Shown piece after piece: positions 18,683-26,060 of a stretch of DNA of 26,060 nt; position 1 is the first letter of the stretch, and each line of letters starts with the position of its first letter. Source of the DNA: Ectocarpus siliculosus. Its lineage: Eukaryota > Sar > Phaeophyceae > Ectocarpales > Ectocarpaceae. The notes below the pieces were generated by a model. It saw nothing but the letters and a program-made list of their open reading frames with translations, was not told the origin of the DNA and did no database searches. A program made the translations under genes and the position numbers. The stretch lies in contig FN649758.1 in assembly GCA_000310025.1 (NCBI GenBank), positions 3,125,014-3,151,073 of the forward strand. Reading direction: 5' to 3'.

Positions 18683-21195
18683 CTACGCCGAGGTTGCCCC
18701 AGCCTCCTTCAAACTGGCCACCGGCACTGCGCAGAGACAGACGAGCGAATCAAACCAACGTAAAATCAGAAGAACAGAAACACAAGTAAGGGTGGAATCA
18801 GAGCAACACAACAATCGAGGTCGAACGGAAGTCATTCCAATAAGAGAAAGCGTTCACGGGGGGTTCGCGGGCGGGTCACAAACTCCTCCTCCTGCTCATT
18901 CCCTTGCGACAAGTTGGCTGGGTCGTTCTACGAATGAAAAAAAAAGGATAAGAGTCGGGTTCTACCGAGTGCATGGCAAAGGTACGTGCTGAGGCACCCC
19001 CCCCCCCCCCTCTCAAAGCAGACTTTCCCGTGAGCCCGATGATGGGGGTAGTATGCACAAGATTTTTGAGTTTGAGATGCGTGGGCCGGGCATGCCAATC
19101 GTTCTGCACGACATCCGTAAGGAAATACGGTGCTTGCAACCTTAAGTCATGCCCGACCCAGTCTCCTGCCGTCTCCCTCTTCTCTCCTCCCCGCCGTCGC
19201 CTCCATGGTCTAACCGCTAAGGGAGGCAAAACATGAGTATGTCCCGCCCCCCCTCTTAGCAGGATGCAGCGCACTCTCCATGCGACTCCCCGAATATCTC
19301 ACGGCGCCAAATTCGCGCTTGGTGATGTGAGAGCCTGGTCCGGTGAGAACCCGGCGTGCTCCGTCCCGGCTTTGAAGGGATGCGAAGTCAATCAATGGTC
19401 TACAATAACGACTACGGCATTCATGACTATGATACACCCCCCCCCGCGCGCGCTCCACGACGCACACGCAAAATTTCTGTGAGATTATGTTTACTTTCTA
19501 AAAAAAACAATTTCCTCTACACCTGCCCGGCATAACATATAGATAGTCCGATGCACAAGATGGCCACTGAGCTATCTTGTTGAGCCTGCTACCCACAGGA
19601 AATACATCGCTGAATTGGGAATCGTGGTAGCACAGGTACCACCCGGCAAACGCTAGAATTTATTACCATTTTATCCTAGACCCTTGTGTATGGACAGAGC
19701 TGGATTTGTCGTGATATTTTAAGAAAAAAGAAAAAGAAACACTCACGTTTGCCCTGCGGCTGGCCGCCGACGAAGACGTTGCGGTTGTACCCCACCGCTT
19801 CCCGCGCCAAGGCCGTGCTGCGGGCGGGCTCCTTGAGGGCGCCGCGCATGACCGTGGTTGCCTTGCTGGCGTACTGCGGCGGGACAAAAAAATCGAGGCA
19901 ATGGTGTCGCGGAGAGAAGAGGAGTTGGCATGGTATATAATAGTTGATGCTCTGATCGAGGTAGGGGAGGTTGAGGTCTGGTGGGGGTAGCGTAGGGCGT
20001 TAGTGTGTAGAGGCACACGTAGGGATGCGGACCGACTTCGCGAGATTAACAAGTTTATGAGGACACAAAACAGGGAGGGGAGACGCAGACCCTTTTCCCT
20101 AACCCCTTCCCCCCGAGTGTATGCTTTATCCAATACATATGTTTACTTAATCGAATTGAGAGGTCCGAGGAGGGGGGGAGGAGGGTGGCGTCTAGATGCA
20201 AATGTACAGCAGTAAACGGTTTTATGTCTCAAGTCGTTTCTGTTCCGGGTGCCAAGTCTTTTCGTACGGCTGGCCTTGGACGAAGGGAGAGCGTGTAAAT
20301 GCCAAGGGAGGGGAAGAAGGGCAGGGTTCGGATCGCTCTCCACCTAATACCTGTTGTACCCAAGTTGACGCCCCGCTGGTTTGGGTGAAAACACTATACT
20401 ATTTCCTGTCGCAAATACAATGTAACTCATTGTGTGCATGTCTGTAGGAATCCTCTTGAATCCACCTCTGGACATGGACGGCACAACACTGTCCTGTCAC
20501 AGCCACACCCGATGAGCAGCAAAACTCCATCTCACGCATTTTCACGACGGCTACTATAATAAGGTAGACTGCTGTAGGTTTCGTCGACCGCCGCTGGCCG
20601 CTGGCAGAGCAGAACACACGGAATGCACACGGAAAGAGAGGCTTCGTGCAAGATGCAAAGCAGAGGCCCGCTTGTGGCGTTTAAGGGCAGGAGGCGGGTG
20701 CGATTGGGAGTGTCTTGCCTTTGGCCCGACACGATCCGGAACGGGTCTAGGCTCTCTTGCGTAACCCATACCACGAACAGCTTGCAAGCCCACCGTTGAT
20801 CAAGGATTGGCAACAGATCGGGAAAATGCCTATTATACTACATCGAGAGGGCAGAAATTGCAACATCAGGTTCGCAGTGATGCAATGCTACCAAGCTGAT
20901 AAGGGGGTATTCGCGGGTAAATATTAGAGAGAGATGGGCGCAACACCGATGCAACCACGAGTTCTTTCTCTTGGTGCGCCATTTGAGAGTCGCCGCCTCT
21001 CCTGTTCGGCCCCCAACCGCCATGCTGCTGCCCTGCTGATTTAGTGGGTGCGGCGAGTTCTGCGACACTGCTCCGTGCGTGCAGAAACGTTCCTGTTCTT
21101 GCGCGTTTCGATCAAGCTTTCTCTGCTTGCTTTGGTCTCCTCACCTCAAGGTACGTCATGCCCGCCAACCGCCAGAAAGTCGTCGCCTGAGACAT
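18683..21195 (-). CDS. ATP5F1E: Mitochondrial F1-ATP synthase epsilon subunit
   Basis: Three very small exons are proposed: 21195-21145 (51 nt), 19873-19747 (127 nt) and 18726-18683 (44 nt, stop TAG 18685-18683). Phases are 0/0 and 1/1, giving 73 aa, the expected size (about 50-70 aa in animals and plants). The N-terminus MSQATTFWRLAGMTYLEYAS matches the family's hallmark 'xFWRxAGMTYxxYxxxxA'. It is followed by RGALKEPARS, matching the conserved 'xxLKEP'. The subunit is a small helical protein at the foot of the F1 central stalk, bound to gamma and delta, on the matrix side. No separate presequence is seen, as is usual for this subunit. Donors are GTGAGG and GTGAGT. The last acceptor follows a good pyrimidine tract (GTCTGTCTCTGCGCAG). 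The start codon faces ERO1 across 280 bp. Intron 2 carries two antisense LINE-like ends. The C-terminal exon is the least conserved part and rests mainly on splice logic. Confidence 0.9.
19200..19253 (+). mobile_element. LINE-like 3' end with C-run, copy X
   Basis: The sequence GGTCTAACCGCTAAGG.(A)GGCAAAACATGAGTA followed by a C-run matches the 3' end of the LINE fragment at 5925-6518, including a translated end GLTAKGGKT versus GLTAKACKT. It lies antisense in ATP synthase epsilon intron 2. The 5' limit is unclear. Confidence 0.65.
19317..19446 (+). mobile_element. LINE-like 3' end with C-run, copy Y
   Basis: Positions 19318-19369 (52 bp) are identical to the reverse complement of 25949-26000. 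The similarity continues through a CAATGGTCTA-like block to ATGATACA followed by C9. The unit lies 65 bp after copy X in the same orientation, within ATP synthase epsilon intron 2 and antisense to the gene. Confidence 0.7.
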
Positions 21196-21475
21196 GGTGC
21201 TCTTCCCTTTCTTTGCTTTGCCCCAGCCTGCTCTCTGTCTTGAGTTGGTCAAACCGGACCGGACCCACCAGCCGCGAAGAGAGCAGAGCCGGGGGCAACG
21301 CACAAAATATCTACCCCCCCGAGCAGATCCCAAAAATATCCGGGGGTCCCGGTCCTGTTGTGGCTTGGCCAATCCAGCTCGAACACGAGGCAGACCTTCT
21401 TTCGCGTGAGAGTCGCGTTACTGCTGTGCCGAGAAGCCATTGGGAGAAAGAGTCAGTGAAGTCATTGCAACAAGT
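21196..21475. promoter_or_regulatory. Divergent promoter region, ATP synthase epsilon / ERO1
   Basis: This 280-bp spacer lies between two head-to-head start codons. CCAAT motifs occur at 21369-21373 (+) and 21439-21443 (read on -, ATTGG on +). No TATA box is evident. If the in-frame upstream ATG at 21440 is the ERO1 start, the spacer shrinks to 244 bp. Promoter role is inferred from the arrangement. Confidence 0.5.
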
Positions 21476-24400
21476 ATGAGGTGTTCTCTTGGACGGGTCG
21501 GCCTGGCGGCGACAGCGGCAGCAGTTGTTGTGTGCGTGCGAGGAGGGGATGCGGATCCAGCAGCTGAGGCGGCGACTGTTGCGGCCCGCACGCAGGGGTC
21601 TTCCTCAGCAGCAGCGTCTCCGGCTGAGTCGCTGTTCGAGAGCGCGAAGGCCGTGCTGGAGTGCCATGTGTGCAAGGTGAGAAGGGCGGGAGAGAGTAGG
21701 CGTCGCCGTCGAGGCAGGTCGCATCGCCTCGTGTCTACTGAGTAGACTGCGCTGGGGAAGGCTCGGTCTTCTCAGCTTCCTCACCTTCGACTCACAATGT
21801 GGTTCATGTACAGCAGTAGTTTTGAGCCTTGCGATAGCGCTGGTGTGTCCTCCCAAGCTCCCCCCGGCAACTATTTAGTACGCTACGCCTGCCCGATTTT
21901 CCCTCTCTCTTTCACACGGCAGCTCTTTTGCAGGGCGACATGCGGTTCCTGGGCTTAGTAGGGTTATATAAGAACACGCACGTTTTCAACAGTCGTCTTG
22001 AGGATTGTTCTGCATTGACGTCTCGCCGACCATCTCTACCATCTCTCGTCGTGTTGTCGTGGCTCCATCAGCCACAGCAACCCCTGTGTTGTTCGATGGA
22101 GTGCTACATCAACCCCCATCGTCCTCTTTTTGAGGAGCGTGTTCTTTCATCCCGGCTGAATACTCTCCCGAAGCTGAAGTCGCAGCTCTTGCACGAAAAC
22201 ACATAGTTGATTGAACCCACACTCACTCGCAACATCTGCGGAGAATCTCCATCCGAAAACGGTGGATCAGCAGTGGCAAGGACATGTTCACCACACCCCT
22301 TATTAGTGTAGAAGCCTGGCTGCTGCTGGGTCACACACTGAATAGTGCGACACGCAGAGTTTACACCTCACCCTATTGATCCATTGCATCTTCACAACTC
22401 TAACTGTTGTAACCTCTGGACGTGTACGAATCGTAACCTGTACACGTGGATGTGTTTCAATGTGTTCACATTGCTGTTGGTGTTGTTGTCGTCGATTTCG
22501 ATTTCTTGACCTGTAAGCTTTTGACTACATATCGGCACCCCTGTTACAGGTGGACGTGTTCCCATGTGTTTATTATTGCTGTTGTCGTTGTTGTCATTTT
22601 TCTTTTTCATCCGTAGTGTAGCTGATCCAGACAACTCGTTTCCTCTGTCTGCGTTGACCGCTGAAAGTCTGCCTGTGTCCACCAAGAGGCTACTCGAGCT
22701 GGGCTGCTGCTGTTGCTAGCGTTTCAGCAATGAAAAGACGTCAGTCTTGTACTACTGCTGTAGCGGGATAAATAAAAAACGCAAACACACTCTCCAACGA
22801 ACCTAGTCCTACTGACAGGGGGGGTGCAGGAATTGGCCGACAGCGGTGTTGTGTTTCTGGAGCACAAGGAGAAGACTCAATACTATCAGGCAGCTTTGTG
22901 CGCGTGTCGCAAGCGGTCCTCGCGACCACCCCGCCTATGCATCTGCCTACACAGCAGTAGCTCTTCCTAAGACACCTTTTCCACGTGGACCAACACTTTT
23001 GCGTTCTGACGTGTAACAAGCGAGCAGGCACGTGGCAGCACACAAATTCGATATAATAGAGCGGGGCAATACTCTGCATCCTACATGCGAGTAGGCACGA
23101 TGGTGTGCGAACACAGAAGCTGCCCTGCTGCTGTGTGCAACTCTTTCAAAACCACCAAATCGTTGTGTTTTTATAAGAAGGGAAAAAGACACAACAACAA
23201 AAACACCTGCCCCGTTGTCGAACACGAGCAAGCGTTCTGGACAGGTAGGGTACTGCACGAGGCACTCTCGCGAGTCGACCCGAGCTTTTGTACATACTTG
23301 CGTAGCGTGAGAGCGACCGGGGTTTTGTTGTGACCAGTACTGTACTGCTGTACCACACCTGAGGGATGTAGATGCTATGTAACCACCTTTAAGAAGAGGC
23401 GCTGCTAATGATAGGCCAAGTATTGAGGCATTTTTCGTTGGGTAAGCACAAAGTACAGAGAAGCCCGAATGTTTTTTTTATCGAAAGAGTAACATACCGA
23501 TGCACCAAAACAAAAAAAAATGCAATGGGTCAACGTCTCTATCGTCGTGTTGTTTTGTCCTTTTTTTTTCGCGTCCACAGACTTCGCAGCTGACCGGTAC
23601 CGTGGACGACTGCTGCGTGGACTACAGCACGGTGGACACCGCGACGAAGAGCTCGTTCATGCCCCTCCTCACCAAGCTGCAGAAGAGGTGTGGCCCCCGC
23701 ACAGCTAGCTGCCGCCAACCACGACGGCAGGAGATGCGTGCGACTACCGCTCTCAGAATTATCCGCTTTCCCACTATTCCCCCCCCTACGGAGCGAGTAC
23801 AATTACGACACAAGATAACGCTCCCCCTGGACCGATTTTCATTCCTCGATTACGCCACGACGAAGAGGATGAATAATTAAAACGATACATTCTCGGAAAG
23901 CTCTTGACGAGACGGCTTGAACGCCACCGTTTTCGGCACCGTGACTCTTTCTGCTCTCTCTTCCCCCCTTTGCCGTGTCGACAACGACCTTTCTGACGAA
24001 CGATTCAGAAAATTTCCCCTCACGCCTCTCCCCTCTGCCGCGTCGAAAACGAACAAACTTTCTGTCGAACGTTCCCAGAAATTTCTTCAAGTACTTCAAG
24101 GTTAACCTGGAGAAGGAGTGCCCCTTCTGGGAGGAGGACGGGCAGTGCATGATGAGGGACTGCTCGGTTTGCGAGTGCAGCCCCGAGGAGATCCCTAAGC
24201 CTTGGCTGGAGGAGGTAGGCCAGAGCTGTGACTTTTTTTTCCGTGTTTTGTTCTTGATGTGTGTCTCTGCCCTATTGGTCGTGGAGCAACCGATCGATCG
24301 GTCGAGCTATGCATTGTGTGAAGGTCGGTCTGAGAGGGGGTGCGACTACCGGCACAGTTGCGGCACAGCACTTCGTACAACTTTGGGTATATAGTATTAT

Positions 24401-25568
24401 GAACAGTACTTTGTACTTTGTGCCAATGCTAGTACTAGAATATTTACGCACGAAGCGGCGGCTTTAACTCTTAGTTTCCCCCATGTCTGGTGGGGCAAAG
24501 GTATGCAACAATTTTTTCACAAAATAGCGGCTGAACCGGGACCCCCTACCCCCCTTACCGCATCCCCCATCACCCACCCCTGACCTGCCCGCGTTGCGAC
24601 AGGATGAGAGGTCAAGCGCGAAGGGAGCGGTGGATGTACAACCGGGAGACGACTGCTCGGAACAGATCCGCAAGGAGAAAGCCTGCCAGGTGCGATGCAA
24701 CCCCACACATCAAGGCTAACTTGTGTGGTATAACTCGCGGTGTTTATGTACACCTTGATGTTTCAGCGGGCAGCGTGGTTTATTGGACTCCCTGACAAGA
24801 CTTTTTCTACTCGGAACCTTATTACATGTTTATCCATCCGTAAGGAGAGCCTCACAAGGAAAAGAGTTTTTTATGGTACAGTCATGGCTCCGATTTGAAA
24901 GGGTGGTGTGACAAAGGCGCTCGCCCTCTTATGCTGTACCCTCTTATGTCGGCGTCACGACTGTATTGGTTTCTGAAGGGGACAGATATGTCCATCTCAC
25001 GTCCCGAGTGCATGTGAACGGTGCGGCTTTGAAGTACCAGATATGTTTTTCGCTAGCCTTACGGGAAACCATGGAACACAGCTTTGGCGGGAGAAGAATG
25101 AGATTGCGCAGTGCTGTTCATCACGACATGTACACCTACCGAGTACACGAGGCGGCATTTTAGACTATCGCATCACACCACCGCAATAGCACTACTTGCG
25201 CTCAGCGCACCTTGCACGCCACGTTCCACTTCGATGAAATCGTTTTAACCTTGTACGACCTTTGGCATTTTGATTGAGATACCTATACACCGCTCTTTTT
25301 TTATGGTATGGCACACTTCTTTCAAACCTTGTACTGTACTGCCTTTCCACCGCCGTTTCTTTGTATGGCGTGGCATCCATTGGTTTCAGGAGCACTCCGA
25401 GGCGGAAAGAGACTTCGGCAAGGTCGACCACAGCCAGAGCTCTCCCGCCGACGACTCGTTCAACCCTTGGTCGGAGGCGGCGGATGCGGCGGTGTGGTCA
25501 CTGCAAGATGAGGGCGGGGAGGGGTTCGAGTACGTCAACCTCGACCTCAACCCGGAAAAGTTCACAGG
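21476..25568 (+). CDS. ERO1: ERO1, endoplasmic reticulum thiol oxidase (3' end outside window)
   Basis: Five exons are proposed: 21476-21676, 23581-23687, 24079-24214, 24603-24689 and 25390-25568. Phases are 0, 2, 0, 0, with the last exon ending in phase 2 before GTAAAT. ERO1 is an FAD-dependent ER-lumen enzyme that reoxidises protein disulfide isomerase using O2. The N-terminus has a hydrophobic signal sequence (about 7-21). The family signature follows: CHVC (63-66), LTGTVDDCC (71-79), FKYFKVNL (106-113), then CPFW (117-120) and CMMRDC (126-131). In human ERO1-alpha the last CxxxxC corresponds to the Cys94-Cys99 shuttle disulfide that passes electrons from PDI. NLDLNPEKFTG (226-236) matches the conserved 'LxLNPERxTGY'. 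The catalytic CxxC and most FAD-binding residues lie beyond the window. An upstream in-frame ATG at 21440 would add 12 residues before the hydrophobic stretch; 21476 is preferred for signal-peptide geometry. Confidence 0.93.
22437..22602. repeat. Two-copy direct repeat in ERO1 intron 1
   Basis: Copies at about 22437-22497 and 22543-22602 share an ACA(C/G)GTGGA(T/C)GTGTT start, an ATGTGTT block, and ATTGCTGTTG.TGTTGTTGTC. The spacing is about 106 bp. The sequence is low complexity and no function is visible. Confidence 0.55.
23951..24085 (+). repeat. Tandem duplication spanning the ERO1 exon 3 acceptor
   Basis: Copy 1 (23951-24016) and copy 2 (24025-24085) both run from a CT-rich tract through TGCCG.GTCGA.AACGA, CTTTCTG.CGAACG and a CAG to an AAATTTC block. 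Copy 2 holds the real acceptor (AG 24077-24078). Copy 1 holds a decoy AG at 24007-24008 in the same context. Confidence 0.7.
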
Positions 25569-25632
25569 GTAAATGATGGTTTTGGATGGTTGGGGGGAGA
25601 GGGGAGATCGATGTTTCTTTTGGGGGTGGGCG

Positions 25633-25730
25633 GGTGGGGCGTACTCATGTTTTGCACGCCTTAGTTGTTAGACCATTGGCCGGAGGGGGGGGGGTAGTTT
25701 TCTCGTGGTCCAGAGGGACTCTATTCTGTT
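25633..25730 (-). mobile_element. LINE-like 3' end, copy X', in ERO1 intron 5
   Basis: On the minus strand a reading frame ends NGLTTKACKT, stop, ACATGAGTACGCCCC, matching the LINE at 5925-6518 (NGLTAKACKT, stop, then GAGTACGCCCC). Only the last part is recognisable. It is antisense to ERO1. Confidence 0.65.
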
Positions 25731-25881
25731 CAGGTATGCCCTCATGTTTGTTGATGTGCGCACTCTTCGACCCGACCCCGCGAACGTCCTGCGGGCAAGC
25801 GTCCGATCGGGGGGCAGGTAGATGGGGCAGGAAGGACATAGTCGGATGTACTGCTTGCTTGTCGCGAGACTATTGTGTCAG

Positions 25882-26000
25882 AGGGGGGGGGTACTCATAA
25901 TCATGCATGCCGGAATTGTTACACTATTGACGTCCCATCCCTACAAAACCGGGACGGAGCACGCCGGGTTCTCACCGGACCAGGCTCTCACATCACCAAG
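25882..26000 (-). mobile_element. LINE-like 3' end with C-run, copy Y'
   Basis: The minus strand carries the same unit as 19317-19446. The 52 bp at 25949-26000 are identical, and the unit ends in a C9 tail (G-run 25883-25891 on plus). It follows copy X' in the ERO1 intron and may continue to the window edge. Confidence 0.7.
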
Positions 26001-26060
26001 GCGCTTGGATGCTTGAGCGAATTAACGCAAGTGGGACGACCGTCCCCGCTTTTTCCTGGA

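Overview
This is a nuclear contig from a photosynthetic stramenopile, most likely a brown alga (Ectocarpus-like). The reasons are: intron-rich genes with short GC-rich exons and introns of about 0.3-2.2 kb; a predicted precursor with a signal peptide followed by an ASAF cleavage motif (the heterokont bipartite plastid presequence); abundant CAG/CTG and CT simple repeats; CCCTAA-type interstitial repeats; and LINE debris in introns. The species is an inference.

I rebuilt five spliced genes by hand, using homology-like motifs and agreement of splice phases. They alternate strands along the window. (1) 116-1726, +: the 3' part of a leucine-rich-repeat protein with an acidic tail. (2) 9811-5365, -: TAF11, a histone-fold subunit of TFIID, four exons, 219 aa. 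(3) 10170-16191, +: an unrecognised plastid-targeted membrane protein, six exons, 346 aa. (4) 21195-18683, -: the epsilon subunit of mitochondrial F1-ATP synthase, three exons, 73 aa. (5) 21476 to beyond the window, +: ERO1, the ER thiol oxidase, first five exons. The start codons of genes 2/3 and 4/5 lie 358 and 280 bp apart, so these are two divergent pairs with shared upstream regions. Genes 1/2 and 3/4 converge on long repeat-rich spacers (1727-5364 and 16192-18682) where I found no convincing gene.

The five genes are housekeeping-type and do not form a pathway together: transcription initiation, plastid membrane, mitochondrial ATP synthesis and ER disulfide formation. Introns and spacers carry the accessory content. 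They hold a 5'-truncated LINE with a reverse-transcriptase zinc-knuckle tail in TAF11 intron 3; four more LINE-like 3' ends ending in C-runs, in introns of genes 4 and 5; a ~215-bp minisatellite; several direct duplications; and simple repeats placed where the polypyrimidine tract of a 3' splice site belongs. A 9-mer, TACAGCAGT, is strongly over-represented in non-coding DNA. The 100-N gap at 13689-13788 is flanked by two versions of the same sequence and looks like an unmerged contig overlap. I found no prokaryotic-type system, CRISPR array, intact tRNA or rRNA.
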